Below, one piece after another: positions 8,092 to 16,107 of a stretch of 19,187 nt of DNA. The DNA lies in contig DFOV01000394.1 of the NCBI GenBank assembly GCA_002376965.1, positions 1 through 19,187 of the forward strand. The letters run 5' to 3'. Positions within the stretch are counted from its first letter, which is position 1, and each line of letters begins with the position of its first letter. Made by a program: the position numbers and the translations under genes. A model generated the notes under the pieces. The model was not told the DNA's origin. It searched no databases and saw only the letters and a program-made list of their open reading frames with translations. Source of the DNA: Gammaproteobacteria bacterium UBA3532. Lineage in GTDB: Bacteria > Pseudomonadota > Gammaproteobacteria > Enterobacterales > UBA3532.

Positions 8092-11000
8092 TGGCCACCT
8101 TCCTCGTCGTAATGCGAGTCATAATAGGCATTGGGACGAACACTGTGCAGCATATCCCACTGTCGCTGTCGCCCAAAACGCAGCTCCTGAGAGCGGAAAT
8201 CGCGAAGCAATCGACCAGATGTCGGATACCAGCCAATCCCTAGCATGAGGCCCCACTCGCTGGCATCCAAATCATACAGCGCATCTATTTTCCAACGCCA
8301 TAGGTTGCTATTGGACTGCCACTGCCAAAACTGCCAATCAAGCATCAAGCGCTGTCCTTCGCTCGTGGACTGGCGGTCCTGATCATTAAAATAACGACGA
8401 TACTGCCAACTGGCCTCGACATCAGCTCGCCCCAACAACTGCCGCCAACTGGTCGTTAAGCGCATGTAGTCCCCACTCAGCCCCTGATTGAATTCATTAC
8501 TTTGCAAATGCAGTTGAAATAGAGCACGGCTGTCTTCATAAGCCAGCCACTCCAGACGACTGGCCAGCCCAGCACCGCTACGGTGATCGTGCAAGTAAGG
8601 AGTCGCGATGTCTCTATCCACCTCTCGATAGTCATCACTATCTACATCCAAATAGCGCGCAAAAATCCGTCCAGTTAGTTGATGTCGCCACTGAGGCGCT
8701 AGCCACCAAAATCGTTGTCCAGACACCGACCAATGGCTACTCCAGGCAAGCGAGCTACCTTCAAAGTCAACCGGCTGCAAATACGTGCTATTGTGGATAG
8801 TCCATTGCCAATCCGGAAGAACATCCAGTTTGCTATCCAACCACAGACGCGCCCCAATTAGCGGCTCACCTTCCTGATGCAAACGCCCCAGTATATCCAA
8901 ACGCAGCGGCTGCCCAGCAAATGGCTCAGGTGCCAATGGCTGCCGCCACTGCCATGTCATTTCAAGATAACGCTCAAAAGCACCTTCATTGACCTGATCT
9001 TCTCCGGCATCCGGTCGCGAAACCAACGCCAGTTGTGCTCCAGGGGTGCCATTCTTGCCAGGCAGCGACTGAGCATCAGCAATCGCCACCTCTCGTTCGC
9101 TGAGCCCCATTTCACGTTCGCTGAGCCTGTCGAAGCGCCTCTCATCACGCTCGCTGAGCCCGTCGAAGCGCCCCTCATCACGTTCGCTGAGCCCGTCGAA
9201 GCGCCCCTCATCACGCTCGCTGAGCCTGTCGAAGCGCCCCTCATCACGTTCGCTGAGCCCGTCGAAGCGCCGTTGACTCCACACCAACTTAAAAATACGC
9301 ACCGTATCCTGCTTGAAACCTTTTCGCGGCGGAACTTCAACGCTACCCGCCTCAGCCCGCATGAGATAACGGCGTTCGCGCTGCGCCGAGGATCCATAAT
9401 CAATACGAATAATCTGCCCTGCATCGCTCCAAAAACTTAATGGCTCCTCAACCGTTGTCACATGCCATGAACGCTGGGCGGTCGTTACCAGATCTTGCCA
9501 CTGGCCTTCAACCAAATGCTGCAACTTCACCGCCACTGCAAGATCCTCATTGCTATCTAGCCCCACCTGAACAACATGCTTACCAGCATCCAGCCGCCAG
9601 GGGCGGGAGGTAGTATTCAACGACTGCCCGATACTACCCATCGAGCCACGGCTGATTTGTAACAATGCATTGGGATTGTCTCTATAAGGGATAGCCAGAA
9701 TGCGATTGACCAGACGAAACTTTTCCGCTTCGGGTAATGACAATTGATAATGAAGTTCGCTGCTAGAGGCCAAACGTCGCTCATTTTTACGTAGTCCTCC
9801 ATGCATTAGTTGCCACATATCACCACGTGCACTTTCTGCCGACAGTGCTGGCAGCCGCTCACTAAGCAGCCCCGCAGATAGTTCAATGGCGGCGAGCTTC
9901 TCCCAATCAAAGCGCTGATCCAGCCAGCGCATAAACTGCTGATGTTCAGGAGGAAGCGGGCTACCTTTCACTCCATTCAACCAATGCCGCAAAGCCTTTG
10001 CATCCATCTCATCAACCAGCGGTTGCAGACTCATATTCTCAGACAGTTTCTTCCATAAACTAACCCAGGAAGGTGTAGCTCCCGCTATGCCCCCACCAAC
10101 TAGCGGCATCTTATTCGAAGCATCTGCTAACGGTGGCTCAGCATATTCTTCTGTCAGATATTCACCACTAACAATAAGCTCTTTCGGCTCTACCGCCTTT
10201 CTATCCATTGCATTTCTAAACAAAGTTGACTTTACCGGCTCCAACAACAATGACTTGCGCCGGTCTAACTCAAACCATAGCTGTTGACCATGCCCATGCA
10301 GAGTAACCTCACTCCTCCCTTCCTTTAGCTGCATCGAAACGCTTTTCGAGACACCAACCCAATCTTTTTTTCCACGCACCACCAAGTCGGAAGGAGCACT
10401 AGAAAATATCACCTGCTCAAGCGTTGTATCATGTTGATCATGAAAAGAAACCAGCAAGTCATTACTTTCATATAAACCAGCCCCGCGCTGCATGAAAGTA
10501 TGATAGGGGCGAAGCGTCCAGCGTAACTGAGCGGGACCGTTCATAGTCAAACTGACCTGTTGGGCAATCCCCCCTTGAAGCGTAGTTAGTCTTGGCACAT
10601 TTTCTAATAGTCCACGCTCAAAGTGTCCGGCCACACCATCCAGCTCACTCCCCCAGTAGAACCTACTCGGTTGTTGTGTCCACCACCACTCAAGACGTTG
10701 GCTCTCCTCTCCAGGATATCGCTCCAACCAGTTCAACCAAGCCGCTGCCTGGCTGTGGCGACTGCTTCTTAGCCTGCTAACTGCTGCGTTGGTATCACCG
10801 CGCGCCAAAGCCATTAGCCCATCCCAAAATCGGCGCTCATCATTAGACAGTCGCGGTTCCAGTTGGCGATACAATCCATACTGCTGCTGGCGCACCACTA
10901 AAGCCAGCAGCATGTTGTTCACCTCGGAGGATGCCGGCAACAGGACTAAGATATCCATCGCCAGATGAAATTGCCCCTCTTCTATGAGGTGACTGGCCAA

Positions 11001-12866
11001 CAAGGAAAGATTGGACTGCCGGCCTTTTCTAACAATATCTGCGACCAGAATGCCTCGGATGCCGTGTCCAATTTCATATTGCTGGTAGTAATCGTATAGT
11101 CGTTGCCAGCACCATTGGTAATGTTCACCATCCGTCTCAGACAGAACACAGCCCCGCAATAGCTGAAGCGCCAAATAGTCATGGTGGTGAGAAAGCAGTG
11201 TAGTGACGCGTTTTTTGTAGCCTGCCAACGACAGGCCTATCTGGCGGCTACCGTCTTTATCTTTTGCGAAGCCAGCGATATCTTTTGCGAAATCAGCATA
11301 GCTTTGGCCAAGCATAAGTAGCAGCGGCTGCCAATGTGCTAACAGATCGTCCGGTATACCATCGGTAGATGCTTGCCCGCGACTTTCTTCAGCCCAATAC
11401 GCCAGAGCACGTGCCAAACCAAGTACCTGACTCTTTTTGAACAGCTGTTCGCTATCTAGTCGCAAGGGGCGTAAATCCCCTTCGCCAATCGATAGCCATT
11501 GAGGCGTAAAACTTTCAGCTGGCGTGAGCGTTAAGCGCAGCTGCTGCGGCAAATCGGCGGGTTTAGGAATAATGGCCTGATGACTAAACTCACCACCTTG
11601 CCGAACTTTCCAAGCAGAACTCACCGCCGCAGGCAGTAACAGATGCTCTTGACCGAGCAACCAGCCTCGATACTTTTTATGCCCAGACCATTGCACATGG
11701 AATCGCTGTGTTGTTTCAGGAATACCCAATATTTCGATCCGTGCCTGGCTGACTGCCGCCGGAATTTTGGTCACAACCTGAATTGACGAGTCCCAGCGCA
11801 AAAAGGGTTTGGGCTGCAATTGCTGCAACAAAACCTGTTGATGCAAAGGCGTTAATAACGCAATATCAGCCTCTGCATTGCTCCCCCCCCTTCCACTCAT
11901 ATCTGTCGTTGGACGATAGCGCAAAGGCACAGCCATTCGTGGCTCGATAGCCACCGCCTGATCTGGATAAACATCTCGATAAAACAACCGCTCCCGCCAA
12001 TCAGTTATTTCACCAGGGGGGGTCTGGCTCGGTTCAAACAGTGGCTGATTCCATGATTTCAACCAGTATTCACCCGAGGTTCGGAGCAATGATACAGCCA
12101 GCGAACGATTGCTTGAAAAAGTCATGCGATGTTGCCCCTCGGGCACACTGATATCAACATATTCAGGCCTGAAATAGCGTTGCCGACCCTCTGAAGAGCC
12201 AGTCCAACCACGATATCGAAAATCTGGCTGCCATTGATGCTGGTAAGTTGTCGAGTCAATAGACCAGTTTAAGCGCGCCTGTCCGTTGAGAGCTTCATAA
12301 CTCTGCTCCACCAAAAGCCTAAATCGGTAGTTCGCAGGCCCATCCAGTACAACATCCGAAGCTTGTTGCGCATCCAATCGATAACTGTGCCATGTTTCAC
12401 CTTTTGGCTGCTCAATCGTTGCTAATCGGGGCAGAGACAATGCCATGGACTGCTTCACCTCAGGAGATGGTGCATCCAGCATTTCTCCTCGATACAAGGT
12501 TAGCGAGGCCGCTTCGTCGTCACGCTCAACAAGCACCAGACGATTGTGACTACTGGCAGGTAAAATGGCGCTATCATTATCAATCCAATGCAGCTCCTGC
12601 TCAATAAATAGGTGGTTCATAGAACTAGCGCCGATATGCAGGGATAAGGCTGTATCGCCAGATAGCTCAAGGCGCAATGGCTGGTTGGCTGGTAGCATCA
12701 CAATACGCCCAGCCCCCTCAGTTGCAGGCAGCTCCGTAACCTGCTGCACCGAAAGCCACTGCCAGTGCTGCGGATAATACTGACTGTCATTTGAGGCGAG
12801 AGCACTCCAAGAAACAAACCAACTGACTAGCAAAAGATAGCGCCACTTCATAGGCAGTCGCTCCAT
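8088..12866 (-). CDS. Giant exported protein: beta modules, TPR-like solenoid, C-terminal beta-barrel-like region; putative polymer exit channel
   Basis: I do not recognise this 1592-residue protein as a named family. It has a Sec signal peptide (M6 to about A24). Residues ~30-470 are beta-rich. Residues ~475-720 are helical and TPR/solenoid-like. A second beta-rich block follows, then a charged linker (~1199-1258) encoded by a 33-bp tandem repeat. From ~1275 to the end come many alternating aromatic/polar strands such as LEMTWQWRQPL, RLMLDWQFWQW and WGLMLGIGWYP, as in outer-membrane barrels. TPR-plus-barrel order resembles the exporters BcsC and PgaA, so an outer-membrane polymer exit is inferred. 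It ends in ...EEGGQ, lacking the usual terminal aromatic residue. M1 (12866) and M6 (12851) are both plausible starts; M6 gives an ATGA overlap with the upstream gene and a GGAG nine bases before it. G8 and C7 tracts lie near residues 326 and 282. Confidence 0.8.
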   Translation of the reverse strand: MERLPMKWRYLLLVSWFVSWSALASNDSQYYPQHWQWLSVQQVTELPATEGAGRIVMLPANQPLRLELSGDTALSLHIGASSMNHLFIEQELHWIDNDSAILPASSHNRLVLVERDDEAASLTLYRGEMLDAPSPEVKQSMALSLPRLATIEQPKGETWHSYRLDAQQASDVVLDGPANYRFRLLVEQSYEALNGQARLNWSIDSTTYQHQWQPDFRYRGWTGSSEGRQRYFRPEYVDISVPEGQHRMTFSSNRSLAVSLLRTSGEYWLKSWNQPLFEPSQTPPGEITDWRERLFYRDVYPDQAVAIEPRMAVPLRYRPTTDMSGRGGSNAEADIALLTPLHQQVLLQQLQPKPFLRWDSSIQVVTKIPAAVSQARIEILGIPETTQRFHVQWSGHKKYRGWLLGQEHLLLPAAVSSAWKVRQGGEFSHQAIIPKPADLPQQLRLTLTPAESFTPQWLSIGEGDLRPLRLDSEQLFKKSQVLGLARALAYWAEESRGQASTDGIPDDLLAHWQPLLLMLGQSYADFAKDIAGFAKDKDGSRQIGLSLAGYKKRVTTLLSHHHDYLALQLLRGCVLSETDGEHYQWCWQRLYDYYQQYEIGHGIRGILVADIVRKGRQSNLSLLASHLIEEGQFHLAMDILVLLPASSEVNNMLLALVVRQQQYGLYRQLEPRLSNDERRFWDGLMALARGDTNAAVSRLRSSRHSQAAAWLNWLERYPGEESQRLEWWWTQQPSRFYWGSELDGVAGHFERGLLENVPRLTTLQGGIAQQVSLTMNGPAQLRWTLRPYHTFMQRGAGLYESNDLLVSFHDQHDTTLEQVIFSSAPSDLVVRGKKDWVGVSKSVSMQLKEGRSEVTLHGHGQQLWFELDRRKSLLLEPVKSTLFRNAMDRKAVEPKELIVSGEYLTEEYAEPPLADASNKMPLVGGGIAGATPSWVSLWKKLSENMSLQPLVDEMDAKALRHWLNGVKGSPLPPEHQQFMRWLDQRFDWEKLAAIELSAGLLSERLPALSAESARGDMWQLMHGGLRKNERRLASSSELHYQLSLPEAEKFRLVNRILAIPYRDNPNALLQISRGSMGSIGQSLNTTSRPWRLDAGKHVVQVGLDSNEDLAVAVKLQHLVEGQWQDLVTTAQRSWHVTTVEEPLSFWSDAGQIIRIDYGSSAQRERRYLMRAEAGSVEVPPRKGFKQDTVRIFKLVWSQRRFDGLSERDEGRFDRLSERDEGRFDGLSERDEGRFDGLSERDERRFDRLSEREMGLSEREVAIADAQSLPGKNGTPGAQLALVSRPDAGEDQVNEGAFERYLEMTWQWRQPLAPEPFAGQPLRLDILGRLHQEGEPLIGARLWLDSKLDVLPDWQWTIHNSTYLQPVDFEGSSLAWSSHWSVSGQRFWWLAPQWRHQLTGRIFARYLDVDSDDYREVDRDIATPYLHDHRSGAGLASRLEWLAYEDSRALFQLHLQSNEFNQGLSGDYMRLTTSWRQLLGRADVEASWQYRRYFNDQDRQSTSEGQRLMLDWQFWQWQSNSNLWRWKIDALYDLDASEWGLMLGIGWYPTSGRLLRDFRSQELRFGRQRQWDMLHSVRPNAYYDSHYDEEGGQ
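9094..9271 (-). repeat. In-frame 33-bp tandem repeat array built on a dispersed-repeat-like core
   Basis: Five full copies of a 25-bp core start at exactly 33-bp steps (+ strand 9115, 9148, 9181, 9214, 9247). A partial copy lies at 9094-9107, out of register by 21 bp. On the coding strand the core contains TTCGACRGGCTCAGCGARCG. Copies differ only at two positions (C/T). Each unit encodes an 11-residue charged repeat, RFD(G/R)LSERDEG. The core matches from memory a short motif often seen dispersed in many bacterial genomes. It forms the linker between the periplasmic part and the barrel-like part of the host protein. Confidence 0.9.
11258..11299 (-). repeat. 21-bp tandem duplication in the solenoid region
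   Basis: TATCTTTTGCGAAGCCAGCG begins at 11258 and recurs with three changes from 11279, giving adjacent FAKDIAG and FAKDKDG heptads around residues 523-539 of the 1592-residue protein. It looks like a small in-frame slippage duplication. Confidence 0.7.
11883..11890 (-). repeat. G8 homopolymer tract (coding strand) in the giant exported protein
   Basis: Eight consecutive C on the + strand, G8 on the coding strand, encode the Arg-Gly-Gly part of SGRGGSN near residue 326. A one-base slip would shift the frame and truncate the protein to roughly its first fifth. Such tracts are typical sites of phase variation in surface genes, but no evidence of variation is available here. Confidence 0.8.
12016..12022 (-). 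repeat. C7 homopolymer tract (coding strand) in the giant exported protein
   Basis: Seven consecutive G on the + strand, C7 on the coding strand, encode part of QTPPGE near residue 282, only ~125 bp from the G8 tract in the same gene. A one-base slip here would also truncate the protein. Confidence 0.75.
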
Positions 12867-13678
12867 TGCTTGAACACCTCGGTGCTTTTTAACTGCTGGC
12901 GCATACTCGAAGAAAGCTCAATATGCAAAAATTGACTTAAGCGGTGATCAAGCAAGCGATGTTGGTAGAGCACGGCTTTGCTCGGATTTTTTGTCCCGCC
13001 TAACTCTCTGGTATTTTCTGGAAAGAGCAAGGTGGCATAATGATTGTGCCAGCAGCGCTGCAAATTAAACATCTCCGCGCCTGGCGCATAGCTCCCGTCG
13101 CTGATGATTATCTCGGCCTTCTTTGCTCTTGATTCCTGGCGCTTTGCTTCCGAAAACCCGTGTAGCTGGGTCAACTGCCATGACTGCTCATGTCGAGCAA
13201 TCGCTAACGCCAGCGCAGTAAAACTACTCCGTCTCGCCTTGGTCATGTCCGATAAAGACGCCACCTGTTTATCGTGATAGCGCACTACGTTGTTCCACTG
13301 CACCAGTCGAGCTTTACCTTGTTTAAAAAGCGATAAGCCTATTTGGCCGGTGCCACGATCATAATACTGATGCGGTACTTGCAGAATGCGGCGGGAATCA
13401 GAAGCACTATCAACAGCGACTACTCCCCACCCGTTGGGCTTGTCGGGTAAAAAAACACTTTGTGAGCCACACCGCTGTATTTGATAGCCAAGACGCATCC
13501 AGGCTTGCTCCTCAACCATTCCATCAAGTAGCTGACTGAAGGCTTGCTCCATTGCTTCTAGCTCACTACCTGTCGGCGTTATCACTGTGTCGTGGGCATA
13601 TTGGTTTAACCAGCTTTCGATATCACAGCCCACCGAACATGAACTAAAACTCAATAGCAGTAAAAATATGCGCAACAT
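12848..13678 (-). CDS. Exported gamma-polyglutamate hydrolase-like protein (putative zinc amidohydrolase)
   Basis: A 276-residue protein with a short hydrophobic signal sequence and two cysteines near its end (C14, C18), so it may be a lipoprotein, though neither site is a perfect lipobox. The candidate catalytic pattern is VPHQYYDRGT (H103, D107, T110), LHGF (H173), IISDG (D194) and, near the C-terminus, LHIELSSSMR (E254, R260). The order H-x3/4-acidic-x-G-T, then HG, then an E-L-S...R segment recalls phage/Bacillus gamma-PGA hydrolases of the PghP type. This is a pattern judgement from memory, not an alignment. In the operon it would trim or release the polymer in the periplasm or at the outer membrane. 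Its start overlaps the upstream stop (TAATG), with AAGGAG at 13687-13692 eight bases before. Two degenerate copies of this domain appear in the PgsC-like protein. Confidence 0.6.
   Translation of the reverse strand: MLRIFLLLLSFSSCSVGCDIESWLNQYAHDTVITPTGSELEAMEQAFSQLLDGMVEEQAWMRLGYQIQRCGSQSVFLPDKPNGWGVVAVDSASDSRRILQVPHQYYDRGTGQIGLSLFKQGKARLVQWNNVVRYHDKQVASLSDMTKARRSSFTALALAIARHEQSWQLTQLHGFSEAKRQESRAKKAEIIISDGSYAPGAEMFNLQRCWHNHYATLLFPENTRELGGTKNPSKAVLYQHRLLDHRLSQFLHIELSSSMRQQLKSTEVFKQWSDCL
12861..12864 (-). promoter_or_regulatory. GGAG ribosome binding site supporting an internal ATG start at 12851
   Basis: On the minus strand GGAG lies nine bases before the ATG at 12851-12849. That ATG overlaps the upstream TGA (12850-12848) as ATGA and starts directly at the basic n-region of the signal peptide (MKWRYLLL). 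The alternative ATG at 12866 also has a GAGGT upstream, so the choice is not settled. Confidence 0.5.
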
Positions 13679-16107
13679 TATTCAAACTCCTTATAAACTC
13701 TAACTCGACGCGATTGCTCATCTACAAGCAACCCGACACTGGCAAAGGAGGAAGGGGCTCCTTCCACTTGCACTCGATAGTTTCCGCTAATTGCCTGTTC
13801 TGGAATATCGACATAAAACGCTTCGGCGGGCATGAGCGCCCCTTGAGATGATTGTAGTAAATAGCTATTCGAAAAGGGGGCGCTAACTGATTTTAGCTCC
13901 CAGGTACGCTGCTTGATACTATGGTGGTTCAACCATTGGCCCGGCGGCATCGGCGCTTCAATGGTCAGCTTTAAAGTCATGGGTTGTTGTTGGGTGGGGC
14001 GTTGTTGGGCATCCACAGCAGGCCTGTACCAGCGAATAGCCAGTGTCTGAGCTTTGCCTTGGCGGTGTTTAAACTGATAAGCAAGCCCTTGCCCCATAGG
14101 CTCCACCTGACGCAAGCGATAGTTAATCTCGCCTGGCGGACGGTAGTTGGCAAACCAGGTTACAGATTGCGGCAACTCCCATGCAGACCGCTGCCAGGCA
14201 CTCGGCCAGTCAATGGTTCCCGCTAACCCTGGTAGACGCAGCGATTGCTGACGGTGGGAACTGGTTGAATGAATATCTATCGCAGGCGACACGCCCTCTG
14301 AACGCAAATACATCAGTTGCTGCAATGAGGTGTCAGCGACAAATGCTTGTCGCTCTTTCGGCTGCAACAGGCTAAACCAATAACTTTGTTGTTCTGGCGT
14401 GTAGTCTTGGGCATCTACCGGTTCGAGTAGCGCTTTGTATGGTTTGGTTAACGAGCGCAGATTGATCCAGGATTGCAGACTGCCAGAATCTTCGAACAAT
14501 TCTGGCGGGCGGTAGTGTAGTCTTAGTATGCGACTCATACCTTTTCTTTGCCAATCCCGATCCTCATCCGGCGCGACAGAAAACCAGGCGGACATGCGCT
14601 GCTGCGGATCAAGCCACGGATAGCGCTGTTCGGGCCACTGGCGGGCCCATACCAGCTCATCCGGCCTTGTATATAAAGTGATACACACCGGATCCTGACT
14701 GCTGATCTGCAACCGTGCTGCTCCGTGCTTCGGAGTCACATACCAGGAGCGTCGCTCTGAAATTTCGACATTATCAATACCAGAACTATCATCAACCCTG
14801 TCATATAGCGATACATCTTCAGCCAGAGTCAGTAGCTCGTCACTTAGGGTATCGCCGTGCTGATCCAAAAAAGCAACGCGTAAACGCGACGAAAGCGGCT
14901 TTAAACTCCGCTCATCTTCGGTGATTTTCAATTGCCTGACATCCAAGCGATATGGCTGAACGCCTGGCACCTGAGGCAACCTGAAATGCAATGAAAGACT
15001 ATCGTCCGCCTCCGCTCCAAAACAGTAACTCCTTGCTAGCAATGGATCATATACCGGCCCATCAATACCAGGCGGAGCGCTAAATTGCAGGATGCGAGGT
15101 TGGTGACTGACCAACTCTAGCAATCCGGGAGCATCCGTTAAAGACAACACCGTATTCTTGCTGGAGCCAAAGGACCCAACCCGAGCCTCCCCCTCGATCG
15201 GATACCAGCGGTAGCTGATACCAGAGAGAGATTGGCCATTTTTACCCTGTATCGTCCATTCGCCGGAAGCTAAAATCGGTAGCGTTGCACGCTTGCGTTT
15301 GGCAATCAGAATATCGCTGTCATCAAGCGACTCTAACAAAGCAATATTTGATGGTGCTTCCGGTTCATCACCGTCCAACGTCGAAAAATACAATCGCTGC
15401 GGAACATAATTTTCGTTAATAATTCCCTGCGGGCCAAGTGGCCGCCAGCGTCGCGCCAGCGCCATTTTTTTATCTTCATCGCTCATGGTTGCTCGACCGA
15501 AAATCAATCCTTGGGCCACTTGTCGCTGCTGTCCCTGACTCAAACGCTGCCAGTCGTTCAAACTGACAGAAGTTGCATCCTGCTGACTCGCATAGACCCG
15601 AGCATAAACGAAAGCGATCCCGTCGTTACTATCGGCTTGACGGATCTCCAAACGCTGGCCAGCAATCAGCGTGTCCATATTGATATACATGCTCTGAGCA
15701 TAGCTAATAGGAAGCAGGCTATCGGCTCGAAAGTAACGGCGACGGTCATCGGATTGCTGGCCTATCGCCAGCTTGTGATGGTAAACCCCGTTATCAATCT
15801 CCATACCGTCGGTGTCCAATATTCGATATTCCAGGGCGTAATATGAGTCCATATTACTTACTTGGCGCTGAAAGGCTTCCGCCTGAGTCATAACCCGAAT
15901 CACGCCATGAAAGTTGGGCAAGGCAAATGCCGTCCAGCGTTTTTCGTCAAGTTGATAGCTCATGTAGCCTTGCGCATTGTCAAAGCGCTCGAATGTCAGT
16001 GTTGAAAAGAAACTGACGACTGCAGCAGAGCTAAACAGCTTAAACAGCATCCAGCCAACAGTAATAGTCAGCAAAATTTGCCACAACCAACGTCCGATCA
16101 ATCCCAT
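13678..16107 (-). CDS. Single-span membrane-anchored large periplasmic protein of the polymer operon
   Basis: I do not recognise this 809-residue protein. One N-terminal membrane segment (about residues 8-34, preceded by a single Arg) would anchor it in the inner membrane, leaving ~770 beta-rich residues in the periplasm. No catalytic motif is evident. Residues ~400-535 (ending LRLHYRPP) follow a strand pattern resembling residues ~195-320 of the 1592-residue protein (ending PLRYRP), suggesting a shared beta-sandwich module. Its position between the channel-like gene and the hydrolase-like gene suggests a structural or scaffold role, perhaps bridging inner and outer membrane, in place of PgsA/CapA, which is not in this window. 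GGGAG at 16116-16120 lies eight bases before the ATG, and the start overlaps the upstream stop by 10 bp. Confidence 0.75.
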   Translation of the reverse strand: MGLIGRWLWQILLTITVGWMLFKLFSSAAVVSFFSTLTFERFDNAQGYMSYQLDEKRWTAFALPNFHGVIRVMTQAEAFQRQVSNMDSYYALEYRILDTDGMEIDNGVYHHKLAIGQQSDDRRRYFRADSLLPISYAQSMYINMDTLIAGQRLEIRQADSNDGIAFVYARVYASQQDATSVSLNDWQRLSQGQQRQVAQGLIFGRATMSDEDKKMALARRWRPLGPQGIINENYVPQRLYFSTLDGDEPEAPSNIALLESLDDSDILIAKRKRATLPILASGEWTIQGKNGQSLSGISYRWYPIEGEARVGSFGSSKNTVLSLTDAPGLLELVSHQPRILQFSAPPGIDGPVYDPLLARSYCFGAEADDSLSLHFRLPQVPGVQPYRLDVRQLKITEDERSLKPLSSRLRVAFLDQHGDTLSDELLTLAEDVSLYDRVDDSSGIDNVEISERRSWYVTPKHGAARLQISSQDPVCITLYTRPDELVWARQWPEQRYPWLDPQQRMSAWFSVAPDEDRDWQRKGMSRILRLHYRPPELFEDSGSLQSWINLRSLTKPYKALLEPVDAQDYTPEQQSYWFSLLQPKERQAFVADTSLQQLMYLRSEGVSPAIDIHSTSSHRQQSLRLPGLAGTIDWPSAWQRSAWELPQSVTWFANYRPPGEINYRLRQVEPMGQGLAYQFKHRQGKAQTLAIRWYRPAVDAQQRPTQQQPMTLKLTIEAPMPPGQWLNHHSIKQRTWELKSVSAPFSNSYLLQSSQGALMPAEAFYVDIPEQAISGNYRVQVEGAPSSFASVGLLVDEQSRRVRVYKEFE

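Noticed and set aside
9094..9271. Regularly spaced repeats as a CRISPR array
   Set aside because: The whole 33-bp unit is conserved, including the ~8 bases between cores, so there are no unique spacers. The array is also in frame inside a large gene.
8877..9440. 187-residue plus-strand frame with repeated AEPVEAPLIT, and a 155-residue minus-strand frame (8957-9424) with repeated GASTGSA
   Set aside because: Both are created by the stop-free 33-bp repeat lying opposite or out of frame with the real 1592-residue gene. They have no signal, no ribosome binding site of note and no family resemblance.
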